A stretch of DNA of 64,000 nucleotides. Source: Siphonodentalium dalli (Eukaryota; Mollusca; Scaphopoda; Gadilida; Siphonodentaliidae). The stretch is taken from positions 122,338,754-122,402,753 of the forward strand of contig CP136061.1 of the NCBI GenBank assembly GCA_032622095.1. The letters run 5' to 3'. A program made the position numbers and the translations under genes. Positions 23,025 to 33,999 of the stretch are shown here, piece by piece (position 1 is the stretch's first letter; each line of letters starts with the position of its first letter). The notes below the pieces were generated by a model, which had not been told where the DNA came from, ran no database searches, and was given only the letters and a program-made list of their open reading frames with translations.

Positions 23025-24039
23025 GATTGACTTTTATCCAAACTGCTTATAATATATATCTATATAATTCCCATCCATGTTGGTAATTCAAACATGATGA
23101 TGCACTTGATATTCCCTAATGTAATCACCACCTGAGATAATTATAATAATTTTTATTTCTCATTGACGAGTGATTACAATATTTAATTTCTATAACCCTA
23201 ACAATGATCACCTATAAACATAGTCTTGGTAATATGACTTTTCTCATTGACGAGTGATCACTTGATTGAACTCTAACACAGTCATTACCCGCATATATAC
23301 CCCAATATGGTATTTCTCATTGACCAGTGATTACTTGATTTTGTCCAATATATATGTTACTTTAAATACCTGATAATTGTATGTTCACTGATTTAACTCA
23401 TGTTGTTATACGGTATACCAGTTATAATCTCACTATCGCACCTGGTCGGGTTACGCCCGTGCACCTGACTGTTTTCCCTTTATTATGGCTTTAAATCCAC
23501 GACGTGTGTCTTCACCCGTGCACACGGTGCTCATATCCATATTTTCCTCCTGCTTGGCGCACGCCTTCCACAGAATCTTTCAAGAGGGATGTATCCATTT
23601 TTACATTCTTTCCGATGTATACGATCTATACGATGTTTTTGCTGGCAGTGGCTGAGATGCCTACATGAAACTTTGTGTCACTTTAACGTATGAAGATTTT
23701 CACCGGGCTTTTTGCATATGGTTGGATATGAAATCCCGCCTTATTTTGTATTAATGCTTTACATGAATTGATCTGTCTGTGCGATATCACGCATACCTAT
23801 GTTCGTATAATACTGTTTTTAAAGTTGTTTTAGTTATGTTTTTATTCTGAGTAACAAATAAAGTTTAAAAAAAATATTTAGTCATTAACTGTGAATTAAG
23901 CACCGAGAAAATGAGGATTTAATTTGGCCAATTTTTTTTTTAATTTGGCCAAAAAACATTTGGCCAAAGTTTTTTTCATTTACTTACTTACTTATTACTT
24001 ATGGTTACTTATGCTTTTAGTGGACGCTGGCTCCTGTAG

Positions 24040-25547
24040 TTACGTGCGCTCGCGCAACAGTATGGCGATCAGACAGATTCGTAGGTTGGTGTCACCCTAC
24101 TCCGTTTCACTCCATGACGTCACCAAAAACGACGTAAAACCTCATGGCGTTCTGACATTTTTACTGTGCCTCGTTTTTGCTATGTTTATTTTATGTGTTG
24201 TTTTCGATTATTTGTTTGTCGCCGATATCGCCATTTGTCGGGATTCCCTGTTTCTATATTTAAAACTGGCATGCTCGTAGTGAGCCTCGATTTCGATTTT
24301 TTCTCCCAGGTCAAAATACGTCAGAGTTATGACAAAAATAGATCGACCTACATTTTCTCCATCAGAACTCTACATCAAAGAGTCTATAGACTCCTTCGGG
24401 ACCTACATAGACTCCTTCATTTGGGTATTTTTACTTATAATTGGAAAGTTTTATTATTTTTGGTTCGTGCGAAGACCATTTTTATCGTGCGGGAAAAGAG
24501 AGACATTCAAAACGCGATTTCGTAATTCGACGCAATAGGCTGAATAGCCCAACCTTCAGCCGAGTTTCGGGTCAAATACGACGAATGACGTAACACAAAA
24601 CATATTGGCTGCTATCAATATTTACACAAATAGTATTAATTATTTCTTATAATTGCTCCTTTGGTCAACTTTGACTATCGGAAAATGAAAAATCAAAATA
24701 TGCCGCTGAAAAAAATGTAATCGATATTAAAGTCTCATCCTTTCGGCAACATGGAATTGGTTTTAATTACTTAAATGATTAATACAGTAATTTGCCTTTA
24801 TCTGTGATGAAATGAGAAATGGTAATTGTCTTTTTTTGCTAACATTAAATTAAATTAAATAAATTAAAGGGATACTGTACCCAAAATGTTGTTGTTGGTT
24901 TCTATAGTCTCCGAGTCGGAGAATAAGGTAACAATTTTTCCATTATTTGAAAATCTGTTGAGTACGAAGTAGTGTTACGGATGGCAAATTTACCGGAATG
25001 CAAAAATACAAATTGTCGTTGTCGAGTAATTTTTGTACAGTTTTTAACCAAATAAACCAAATAAAAGTTATATTATATGCATACTAGTCCCATATTCTCA
25101 TTTGAGTTATTGTATCGTCACTAGTCAGTTAGTGGCTTGAGTTTTCTCCCCGTATCATCATTATATTTAAACGATCGTGTGCGCGATCGGTTTAACAATC
25201 CAGTATCCCTCAATTACTTTATTTGATTACGTCGTGTACACGGAAATTCGTAATTTAGTTGACGCCATTTTATGGCTCCCGTCATAAATTCAATTTATAT
25301 CAAATTATTAACTTTTAAATTATTAAATTTTAAGATAGCCTATTAACCTGAGTGTTTACACAATACATCTTCGACTCAAATTACTTATGTTTCTATATGT
25401 TATCAAAATTACATCGTTGTTATCACCGGAAATTTAATGAAAATGGCGTACAGTACCCCTTTAAGTAAAATACAGTGAAATTATTTTTTAAATTATTGTT
25501 TATTACATTTTTGCGCACGTTGGCATCTCTCTGAGTGCATTCTAGTT
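24040..25547 (+). repeat. Dispersed repeat family I, copy 1, with family J inside
   Basis: Begins TACGTGCGCTCGCGCAACAG and ends CTGAGTGCATTCTAGTT. It aligns closely with 54932-55897 apart from the 601-bp family J insertion at 24864-25464 and smaller indels. Overlapping open frames (24166-24525 and 24329-24538) do not keep frame in the other copy, where a 4-base deletion lies in the corresponding CTATAGACT block. I therefore treat it as noncoding. Element class unknown. Confidence 0.65.
24864..25464. mobile_element. Family J TTAA element, copy 2, with empty site elsewhere
   Basis: TTAA at both ends and inverted termini AAAGGGATACTGTACCC and GTACAGTACCCCTTT. The matching place in the second family I copy (55823-55826) has a single TTAA and no insert, so insertion and target duplication are both demonstrated. 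No transposase frame. Confidence 0.88.
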
Positions 25548-25559
25548 GCCACTGTATCC

Positions 25560-26330
25560 ACCTCACTTGTACTTGTACATGACACGTCAACTAGAGAATT
25601 TTCTGATAGGGACATGTTGCATGTTTGAGAGATAATGTCATATTTGTTTCCAATTCAGCCTTAAAGTTGTATTTCACCTCTTGCTTGTCCCAATGGTGGT
25701 CCAGGTTGTTCTTGAATTGATTCATTTTCTCGGAATATACAACTTTTTCAGGTAGGTTATTCCATGTTTCTCTGGCTGAATGAATATTTTCTTGTATTGT
25801 AATTCGATCCCTCTAGGTATAACTTGTAGTTGTGTCCTCTAGTTCGTTTGTCAGTATTTCTTGTTAGAATGTCTGAAACTTCCTGGTCGTACATGTTAAA
25901 AAATTTGTAACACTCTTATCATATCCCCTCTGTGTCTTCTTCTATATTGAAGTGTGGGAATTTTTAGTCTCTCCAATCTTTTATCATAGTCTAGATCTTT
26001 TAGCCCTGGTGCTAATTTCGTTGCCCTTCTCTGAACTCCTTCTAATCATTCAATGTGTTTTTGTAGGTGGGGTTTCCAAGCTGGTTGTGCGTATTCCAGA
26101 TGTGGTCGGACCAATCCTTTATACAGCTTAACAAGTGTGTTCTCATCTAAGTGTGTAAATGATCTTCTGATGGCACCCACAACTGATTGTCCTTTCTTCG
26201 TCTTTTCATTGATGTGATTTTCAAACGTGAGCATATTGTCTGTGATTACTCCAATGTCTTTCTCTTCCTCCACTATCTTTAGTTGGCAAATATCCCCCTG
26301 TCTGTTTGTCATTTTATATTCTGGGTTGTA
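25560..26330 (-). pseudogene. LINE reverse transcriptase, C-terminal part
   Basis: Reads on the minus strand with the thumb-type segment YKGLVRPHLEYAQPAW and, after an in-frame TGA near 26045 (following LQKHIE), continues with QRRATKLAPGL and the YRRRRGDM block typical of this LINE group. Further downstream the frame decays towards the 3' end. Part of the interrupted LINE; not functional. Confidence 0.8.
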
Positions 26331-26774
26331 TCATGGTTTACCAACATTCATTGTTACACACTTTTCTGGGTGGAATAGTAGCAGCCATTTGTCTGACCAT
26401 ATCTGTAAATCGTCCAGATCTCTTTGTAGGGCTATAATGTCACTTGGTTCTTTTATTTCTTTGAATATTTTTGTGTCGTCAGCAAACATCATTACATGTG
26501 ACTTCACTGTTGTTGGTAAATCATTTATGTAGATGACGAACAGGATAGGTCCAAGGACGCTTCCTTGTGGTATACCACTTAGTACGTTGTGGTTTTTAGA
26601 GACTTCGCCATTCACTACTACTCGCTGTTTTCTGTCATTGAGAAAATCTTGTATGCACTCCAGCATGTTTCCATTTATGCCGTAGCTCATGGCCTTTTTC
26701 ATCAGTCTTTGGTGGGGAACCGTGTCAAATGCCTTCATGAAATCCATATATACAACGTTTGTTGATAGACCTTC
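26331..26774 (-). pseudogene. LINE reverse transcriptase, catalytic core
   Basis: The minus strand encodes VVYMDFMKAFDTVPHQRL (first catalytic Asp), GIPQGSVLGP and FADDTKIF (the catalytic Asp pair), then WSDKWLLLFHPEKC. These are the palm motifs of non-LTR reverse transcriptases. The reading frame itself is open, but it is cut from its N-terminal half by the insert starting at 26775: residues SMDE lie at 32082 and GLST resumes at 26774. Confidence 0.88.
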
Positions 26775-27079
26775 CCTAGTAGAAATGAATGATTCCCACG
26801 ACCATCCTGCAATCATGATTTTAGGTTGCGACTTGATTCCCATGCGCGCTGATGCGTGCGATATGCTTCCCCATGGTTCCCTTAGGTTGCAGACTTGATT
26901 CCCTTGCGTGCGTTAAGCTTCCCCTTGATTCCCTTAGATTGCAGACATGATACCCAGCTTGCAAACATGGTTCCCTTGATTGCAAGAACAGAATATGATG
27001 CTTCCCATGTTTTCCAGTTGTAATCTTGATGATTGCGAAGGTTGCGATGATGGTTGCAAAACGGAAACCATCAGAAATA

Positions 27080-27555
27080 GTTTAAGTACAGCAATTTCAT
27101 TCCCAGTCCACATTTTATAGGCTCAGAAATAAACTAAGTCCAACATTTAACTTATTGTCAGTAATTTGTGTGCATTTAGTTTAAAATATATGTTTTAACC
27201 ATTCATTGGAAAGCTCTCGAGTGTAGCATTCCAATACTAGGAAAATGCATTACGGCATATTTTGGGCTAAATCCCGAAAATATATATGCAAGGGATCCCG
27301 AATAGTTTATACGATCCAAATTTCACCAGTTTGAAGTTTAAGTACAGCAATTTCATTCCCAGAAATTTCTAAGTCCAGATTTTATAGGCCCAGAAATAAA
27401 CTAAGTCCAACATTGAACTTAATTTTAATGTTTTTGTGCATTTAGTTTAAAATATATGTTTTTACCATTCATCGGAAAGGTATTGAATGGAGCATTCCAA
27501 CAAATGGCATTAAGCAATATTTTGGACTAAATCCCTAAAATATATATGCATGTTT
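27080..27555 (+). repeat. Two-unit direct repeat of about 240 bp
   Basis: TTTAAGTACAGCAATTTCAT, CAGAAATAAACTAAGTCCAA and TGCATTTAGTTTAAAATATA recur in the same order in both units (about 27082 and 27337). Each unit ends with a decayed family A-like arm (CATTCATTGGAAAGCTCTCG; CATTCATCGGAAAGG). Confidence 0.6.
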
Positions 27556-28157
27556 AAGGGAACCAGCATAGTTCCTAAGTTCAAAATTTCACACTAGGCA
27601 TAGAGTAAAATAACCTCAGCTCTTTTGTTAAATTGGAGCAGCTATCCTTCCCTACACATAAAGCCTTAAGGTGCACTATCCAAAAGAGGAATTGTGGCCC
27701 TGAAGTAGGACCAAATTTCCAAAGATTATGCTTGAATATTAAAACTACTTCAATTAGTCCGAAAAAAAGTCTGATTTTGATCAATAATCAATCTAATGTA
27801 GAAACATATGTCCCTTTATAATAATCCATTCATTTAGATAAAGCAAAACTATGAAGACACATTCTAATGTTCTTTACAGTGTCAGCTCACAACCATACAT
27901 CATTTTACAAAACAAGACTGCCATAGTAGAACCATGCAGACACCACAATAACAGAATTAAACTCTATCTTTGTATGTGACATGTGTGTCAGGCAAACTCC
28001 CAACAAATTATGACATATCTGTATAGAAACAATGTAGGATCATGTTTCATTGAAACACTGCAGATATGCATTCTGTGTGACGGAGCACATCTTGTTTGCC
28101 ATTTTTAAAATATAAACGTTTTTTTGGCACTGGATAAAGGACCGCCTTTTTCATTAA

Positions 28158-29034
28158 TCACTTGTTTTGTTTCCATCACAATGTGATTGCACAGAATCGA
28201 TCCACACCACCTGGGATGCTATTTTTTCATATCTCAGGTAAGTACTATTATAAATCAATTATTTTTTCTGTTGTTATGATGAAACTTAATGCATGAAATT
28301 TAGATATGGATAAAAAGGTTTATACTGCATTCTTGCGACCATCCTGAGCAGTCATGCAGACCTCTCCCCAGAAGCTAGGTATCCTCAACAATGCCCCAAA
28401 AACTCAACTGTATTTGTCTCCTCCAGATTCCCTTGAAGAAAACACTATATGTACATACATATATGATTAATTTAATTCATTCATCTCAAATAACTGACCT
28501 GGCACTTCAGTGTTTACATCTGGCTAGTTCCTTCAGATTTGATTTTAGATTCTTTAATGAATTACCGATGTTTGTGATAAAATTCTATCATGTTTTATAT
28601 AGATCTGTGTCAATTATCAAGCTTTTACACCATAAATTATAATAAATGATATTAATGAAACAAAACTGTATTTATGTATTCAGAAAATGAACCCGACAGA
28701 CAGACAAATAAATTCCCAAAAGTGGGATTGTTATTTGCTCTTAATTCATTATGTTAAACTCATTTTCATTATAACTATCATGCATGGAGCACATTAGTGC
28801 ATTTTGCACTCATCCCTGGCTCAAATTTGTTCATTTGAATATAATACTAGGAGATGGCCTCTTAAATGGCCGGATTTAGTGTACAGTCCCCCTTTAAACT
28901 ATCAAACTCAACATAATTCCCCCTCAATTGATTTGTTTTAAAAATTTGTTTGCAGGTTATATGTCAATGATTACAGAAATGTCAGAAGCCACAAAGTTTC
29001 CAAGAACTACCATTACAAAAATGATGAACTCTAA
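28158..29034 (+). other. Possible two-exon mini reading frame (28158-28237, 28956-29034)
   Basis: A strong donor (CTCAG followed by GTAAGTAC at 28238) and an acceptor with a T-rich tract ending TTTGCAG at 28955 would join two short open stretches into 52 codons, reading ..TTWDAIFSYLRLYVND.. to a TAA. An alternative frame starts at the ATG at 28961 (48 codons). I do not recognise either product, and there is no start codon in the first piece. It could be a remnant of a gene carried by the 5.3 kb element. Confidence 0.15.
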
Positions 29035-29279
29035 CTGTTCTACATCAAGAAAGACTCTGGGAAAAAAGGAAAAGAAAGTTTCGTCAAAAGAGGCTAGTTG
29101 AATAACTTGCACGTTTCAATCGTTATATTTGTTCCTGGGAAATGAGGATTAAATTATAACAATTGTTTTGATTGAGTTTATGATGAAGTTATAACCAAAA
29201 AGTATCATTTGATGTTATTTAAGTTGAAGCCAACCTGTAAAATATTGATTAAGCTTGTTTTAAAATATAGAAATAACTA

Positions 29280-29422
29280 CAGTTTTTGTGTTTGAATACC
29301 AAAATATCTCACGAGTGTCTGTAAAGAAATATCAAATTTTCACAAGTGGCCACTAGTGAAAATTCAATAGCTCTTTCCAGACACGAATGAGATGTTGGAA
29401 GATATTCAAACAAAAACTGCAT
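29280..29422. repeat. Hairpin with about 65-bp arms
   Basis: CAGTTTTTGTGTTTGAATA at the left is inverse to ATTCAAACAAAAACTG at the right. The arms continue inward through AATATCTCACGAGTGTCTG and meet at GTGAAAATT around AAGTGGCCACTA. Confidence 0.6.
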
Positions 29423-29447
29423 GTATTATTTTTATTATATGTGCCTT

Positions 29448-29914
29448 TTTAGCTTTACTTTGTAAAGTTTGAGCTATTGCAATGGTTTGGTATACATCGT
29501 CCATGTTGTATGTGTGCGTGATTCGTCAACAATTTCCTTTATGTAGATGGGAACGAGTCATTTTGGGGTCATTCGGCCATAAAACATGTCCGCTGGCTGC
29601 CATCTTGTATTTTACACCTTTACAACTAAATCCTTTCGCACACCCTACAGTCCACTTCGCTCATCCGATCATCACCAAACTTGACATTAATCTTGATATT
29701 GATCTACTATATGTAATAAGATATCAAATATTTTTGAGTTTCATTGGAAAACATAGTCAGCAGCCATCTTGGATTTTACTTTATATGCTGATGATGTTGA
29801 TAAGCTAGTATTACTTAGACCTTTCAACTATCCGCATTCATAATCGCTCCATGGACTGTAACATATGAAATTATTCCCTTTCCAAGTTGAGCTACAGTGT
29901 CATTGACACTTTAC
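29448..29914 (+). mobile_element. Pearl-like (HINE-type) repeat, short copy
   Basis: Left end TTTAGCTTTACTTTGTAAAGTTTGAGCT is a decayed hairpin. The right end GAGCTACAGTGTCATTGACACTTT contains the stem AGTGTCA/TGACACT. Between them is one to one-and-a-half core unit (CATCCGATCATCACCAAACT, AGCCATCTTGGATTTTAC). The same ends and several core units occur at 49241-50110. Bivalve pearl elements have this left-end, tandem core, stem-loop plan. Confidence 0.5.
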
Positions 29915-30243
29915 AGGTAGTTTTTTTTATTGACATATGTTACATGATTATTGCAATCCATAACAACATTTTACACTTTTCTGAATTCAACAAAAATTTA
30001 AATTGGGTCATAATTATTCTCAAATATCATTTAATGTTATTTAAAATGAAGCCTGCATGCTAGCCAATAAAAAATGCTGAATTTTTTAGGACACTCTTGA
30101 TCAATCGATAATTAGATGTCATGTGTGGCATGTCTGTTTCAACTGTAAAAGAGGTTTTCTTCAGATAGATTTTCACCTGTTTTACTTCTACCTTCCAATT
30201 ATGGTGGTTCTCCTGTGAAATGATAAATTAAATTATAAGAAAC

Positions 30244-30372
30244 AACTCTTGTTTCGATTAAGGTTATGAGTTATAACCGAAAAGTTGGCTATGCACAGTT
30301 GCGGAATTTGTCATCAAACTTTTTGGTTATAACTGCATACCGTTTAATAATCGAAATGAGAGTTTTTTCTTA
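30244..30372. repeat. Hairpin with about 48-bp arms
   Basis: AACTCTTGTTTCGATTAAGG with GAGTTATAACCGAAAAGTT is answered by AACTTTTTGGTTATAACTG and AATCGAAATGAGAGTT. Inside the 5.3 kb element; no coding sign. Confidence 0.55.
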
Positions 30373-31433
30373 TGTAAAACAATTCAAATAAGCAAAGTCC
30401 AGTACAGTATGTACTGGGTGTATTGATTCATGCTGCTTAAAATGCCAGGAAGCTACAGTGAAATAATGAAATATACTGTGAAATAACAAAACTGAATTAA
30501 CTTTGGCTTCTAAGAGATACATACAACGAGCTATGTTTCGGTGATAAAACTGATATATTGAGGGCAAACATATAAAACAGATAACAGCAGACAGTTTACT
30601 AAAATTACTTTAATAAACCTGAAACAGTCACTGCCTTGCCTTGTGGCTTGGCTGGCCCTGCATTGAAACAATTAATACAAATAGGGAAAACATTCAATTT
30701 GTTTTGGCCTTATGCTTCTGAACTTTCTTTTAAATTGTTAAGAGAATACTTATCCATTTAAAATTAAATATTTTATAAAGTTTGACATTTTTTAATATCT
30801 ACTAGATCTATAGGGCTCATATCAAATCTTACCTATCTAGTATTAGTTAGTAAAGGTGAATTAACATAATGTGTTATATAATATATAATTATAGTGAGGG
30901 ATTTTTCACACTGTTGTTTGACCAAATAATATTGTTGGTAAAAAGTTCCTCATAAATTAATAAACAAAAAGTGTAATCATCATTATTATGGAGGTGAAAG
31001 TAAATAATAGTAAAGTTTTTGCAAGTTTCGAATGTGAAATTAAATGAATGTTTTATTTAGTTCAAGGAAACTTATTACTCAACAGGAAGAACACGAATTG
31101 GTTGTGATATATCAGGAGCTCCAAACATGATCATATTTTAGCCAGTAAGAATGGTGGAATCCCAAGTGCTTCAAAGTCAGTATTTTTGTAAATATTATCG
31201 GTTATGTCTTGCGATGAAGATCCACTGTAGCAAAGGAAGTGCTCTGATTTCGATACCCTTTCGGCTCAACAAAGTGTCCATATTGCATATTGTGCTAAAC
31301 TGTTATGTGCACTAATTTGTTATCCCCATTTGTATACCAATTAGATTGCAATGATGATTTGACTTCCAGAACTTTTTATAGTAATGCATGTGCCCATGCA
31401 CTGTGAAGGTTGTGAACTTTATATTTAATTTGG

Positions 31434-32060
31434 GGGGGGGGGTAGAATGGTTGTGAAGATGATTGCGGGAATCATAATGAAGGTTGCGAGATGGGAATCA
31501 TAAAGAAGGTTGCGAGATGGGAATCATAAAGATGGTTGCGAGGATGGTCATGATGATGATTGCGGGAATCATAAAGAAGGTTGCGAGATGGGAATCATAA
31601 AGAAGGTTGCGAGATGGGAATCATAAAGAAGGTTGCGAGATGGGAATCATAAAGAAGGTTGCGAGGATGGTCGCGATGCGATGACCATGTTCGCAACCTT
31701 CTTTATGATTCCCATCTCGCAACCTTCTTTATGATTCCCGCAATCATCATCATGACAATGCGCGCATCCTCGCAACCTTCTTTATGATTCCCATCTCGCA
31801 ACCTACTTTATGATTCCCATCTCACAACCTTCTTTATGATTCCCACAAGATTGCGATGATTGCGATGCATGCGAAGATGATTGTAGGGAATCATTTGAGG
31901 ATGATTGCGGGAATTATTATGGTGGTTGCGCAACCATTTTGATGATTGCGCAAGCTAGAATATACTCTAACTTGGAGGTTGGGAATCGTTCCAAATGCAA
32001 CCATCCTCAGATGATTGCGGACATGGTTGCGAATATGACTGTGATCATGGTTTGGGAATC
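31434..32060. repeat. Palindromic GGTTGCGA / GGGAATCAT satellite block
   Basis: Unit of about 30 bp, GGTTGCGAGATGGGAATCAT followed by AAAGAA, repeated head to tail about seven times to 31680. It is then repeated in the inverse orientation from 31690 to 31850, so the whole can fold into a very long hairpin. Degenerate copies extend to the right terminus at 32078. A run of 10 G lies at about 31433. Confidence 0.75.
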
Positions 32061-32081
32061 ATTCCATTTCTACTAGGGTTC

Positions 32082-32591
32082 ATCCATGGACTTTGTCCAT
32101 TTCTCTAGTGTTTTAAGTAGTTGTAGTGTTGTAGATCTACCTGATATGAATCCATATTGACTTTTGCTGTAGAGCTTGTTATTGTTCATGTGATCCATGA
32201 TTTTGTCTAGTATCATTGTCTCCAATATCTTGCAAGTAACACATGTTAAGCTCACTGGTCTGTAGTTGTTCGGTAGGGACTTTTCTCCTTTCTTGTATAT
32301 CGCTGATATGTTCGCTGTTTTCCAATCATCAGGGAGTTTTCCCAGTCTCAGGCTGTTGTTAAAGATGATAGTTAATGGCTTGCTCAATTCCTCTGCTAAC
32401 TCTTTTAGTATTCGTGGATGTACGTTATCTGGTCCCTGTGATTTATTGATATTTAGCATCGACAGTTTGACCCTGGTATGTTCCTCTGTTATCTCCAGGT
32501 CCTCAAAAAGATGTTTGTTTTTGATGGGATCTAACTCAGGTATTTCCCCAAGTGGTTCTCTTGTGAAAACGCTGGAGAAGAATACCGCAAG
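32082..32591 (-). pseudogene. LINE reverse transcriptase, N-terminal part
   Basis: The minus strand reads VFFSSVFTREP, then INKSQGPDNVHPRILKEL, KLPDDWKTANISAIYKKG, NNYRPVSLT and YGFISGRST, which are the early RT motifs (domains 0 to 2). It ends at SMDE, where the 5.3 kb element begins, and is bounded upstream by the family A MITE at 32594. Confidence 0.85.
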
Positions 32592-32593
32592 TA

Positions 32594-32807
32594 CAGTAAT
32601 GCTCTAATTAATCGACCTCTTAACCAAAGCAGAATTATGGGTAACTTTTCAGGATTTAGTCGGAAATATGGCTTGTTGCCATTCATCGGAAAGCTCTCCC
32701 CGAGAGCTTTCCGATGAATGGCAACAAGCCATATTTCCGACTAAATCCTGAAAAGTTACCCATAATTCTGCTTTGGTTAAGAGGTCGATTAATTAGAGCA
32801 TTACAAG
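32594..32807. mobile_element. Family A palindromic MITE inserted in the LINE
   Basis: Flanked by TA at 32592-32593 and 32808-32809. Removing it with one TA rejoins the LINE frame (EKSEVL to AVFFSS), direct proof of TA target duplication. The right terminus reads GCATTACAAG instead of GCATTACTG. It belongs to the same CGACCTCTTAACC subfamily as 11149-11361. Confidence 0.9.
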
Positions 32808-32809
32808 TA

Positions 32810-33083
32810 CTTCTGATTTCTCTTTGCCATTGGCGGTGATAGTTCCATCCAGTTTCTTTAGGTTTGCAATTCCTGTCTTCGTTTTTGTTCGTCTAGATAC
32901 GTAGTCCCAAAATTTCTTTGGGTTTTTCATGTATTGCTCGGCTATGTCTTTCTCATGATACTTCTGTCTCTGTCTGGTTAGTTTTCTGGCCTGATTCCCG
33001 AATTTTGCATAGGTATTTTGGTTCTCCTGTGTCCTGTTTTCCATATATCTAGTCCATGCTCTGTGTTTTTTATGTACAACCTC
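32810..33083 (-). pseudogene. LINE linker between endonuclease and RT
   Basis: The minus strand encodes ARKLTRQRQKYHEKDIAEQ and KNPKKFWDYVSRRTKTKTG, the conserved region before the RT in Jockey/CR1 polyproteins. An in-frame TGA after LDKKT (near 33083) separates it from the endonuclease piece. Confidence 0.8.
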
Positions 33084-33931
33084 TCATGTCTTCTTATCCA
33101 GTGGCATCCGATTTTTAATTCTTCCCAGTTTAGTCCTGTCTGGTACATTTTTGTCAACTATATCCTCTATTATAAGGCAGAATCTTTTCCACTGAGTGTT
33201 TATGTCCTCCATGCAATCTGCCATAATTTCCTTCCAATTCAGTTTCAAATCTTCCTTCATCTTTTGGTAGTTCCCCGATTCATATTTTTTCTTCCATACT
33301 ATTGTTTTGCTCTCTATATAGCACTTATAGTTGAATGTGATGGTGCAGTGGTCACTTTTTACCAGAGGGCTTCTTATCTTCATGTCGCTGATCATATTTT
33401 CCTCATTTGTGAAGACTAGATCAAGGGTGTTCGCCTTTTGTCCAAGTCTGATACGCGTTGCATCTGTTATATTTTGAAACAGGTAGGTTTCATTTATTGC
33501 TTCTATAAAGTCTTTTCCCCTTTTATCTGTAGCTGTTTTGTATTTCCAGTCTATTGTCGGGTAGTTAAAGTCTCCGCGGTGATGAGAATATGTGTATTTT
33601 TCTTATTCTTGCATACTTTGCGTATTGTGTCATATAGTGCTTTGTCATTCTCTTCAGTACTGGCATTTGGACTTCGGTAAATTGTTCCGATGATGAGTTT
33701 GTCACCACCCTTTAATTTGATGTCCATCCAGACGGCTTCTTTGAACTTCTCATCTTTTTCTGGTAGGTATTCTGTTGCATGTATGTTTTCCCTTACGTAC
33801 ACAATTATTCCTCTTCCTTCTTTTGATGTGAGATCATTATTGTACATTTGGTATCCTTCAATGGAATAAAGTGATGCAGGTAAATCATCCTTCACGTTCT
33901 TCGGTTTTGCTTCGGTGATGCTTATTATCAT
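33084..33931 (-). pseudogene. LINE apurinic-type endonuclease, truncated
   Basis: The first part (33931-33580) contains GRGIIVYVRENIHA and IIGTIYRSPNAS. A one-base frameshift near 33577 moves the expected GDFNYP motif (bases GGAGACTTTAACTACCCG) into another frame. The rest carries VKSDHCTITF, the SDH box near the end of the domain. The N-terminal part with the first catalytic residues is missing because the LINE is 5' truncated here. Confidence 0.82.
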
Positions 33932-33999
33932 TTGGCTAATAAAATTTTCATTTGGCTAAATTTTTGGACACAAAAATTTTCGGTCCAGCGCGAACACTG

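Larger units (their letters stand above)
26775..32078. mobile_element. 5.3 kb inverted-repeat element inserted in the LINE RT
   Basis: Inverted ends CCTAGTAGAAATG (left) and CATTTCTACTAGGG (right), continuing as AATGATTCCCA and TGGGAATCATT. TTC flanks both sides (26772-26774 and 32079-32081), a 3-bp target duplication. Joining the flanks at one TTC restores the LINE frame between MDE and GLST, which proves insertion. Subterminal regions are full of GGTTGCGA and GGGAATCAT words in both orientations. No transposase was recognised. The superfamily is unassigned; 3-bp targets occur in CACTA, Harbinger, Zator and Academ. Confidence 0.75.
25548..33931 (-). mobile_element. Jockey/CR1-group LINE, 5'-truncated and interrupted
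   Basis: Minus-strand pieces run in order from the endonuclease (33931) to the RT C-terminus (about 25560). Removing the 5.3 kb insert and the MITE leaves about 2.85 kb. The order APE endonuclease, then RT with GIPQGS and FADD boxes, then a C-terminal tail with an RRRRGDM block fits the Jockey/CR1 group. It carries a frameshift, in-frame stops and two insertions, so it is dead. There is no poly(A) tail. The 5' break lies 68 bp from the hAT right terminus. Confidence 0.85.
22407..33999. mobile_element. hAT-type element, 11.6 kb with nested insertions
   Basis: TIRs CAGTGTTCGCGCTG (22407-22420) and CAGCGCGAACACTG (33986-33999) are perfect inverses. CACAGGAG flanks both (22399-22406 and 34000-34007), a perfect 8-bp duplication. 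The terminal CAG and the 8-bp target are hAT hallmarks. Subterminal TTTGGCTAAATT-type repeats occur at both ends and resemble those of the small element at 57320-57859. No hAT transposase was found. Most of the length is later insertions (LINE, its 5.3 kb passenger, family I with J), which leaves about 1.7 kb of original element. Confidence 0.85.

Noticed and set aside
24166-24525. 119-codon frame in family I with an apparent counterpart at 55043-55465
   Set aside because: Indels between the copies shift the frame (4 bases at CTATAGACT), and several overlapping frames are equally open, so conservation is of DNA, not protein.
31438-31860. Regularly repeated units resembling a CRISPR array
   Set aside because: Eukaryotic context; units are directly adjacent without unique spacers and reverse orientation in the middle. 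It is a palindromic satellite within a transposon.
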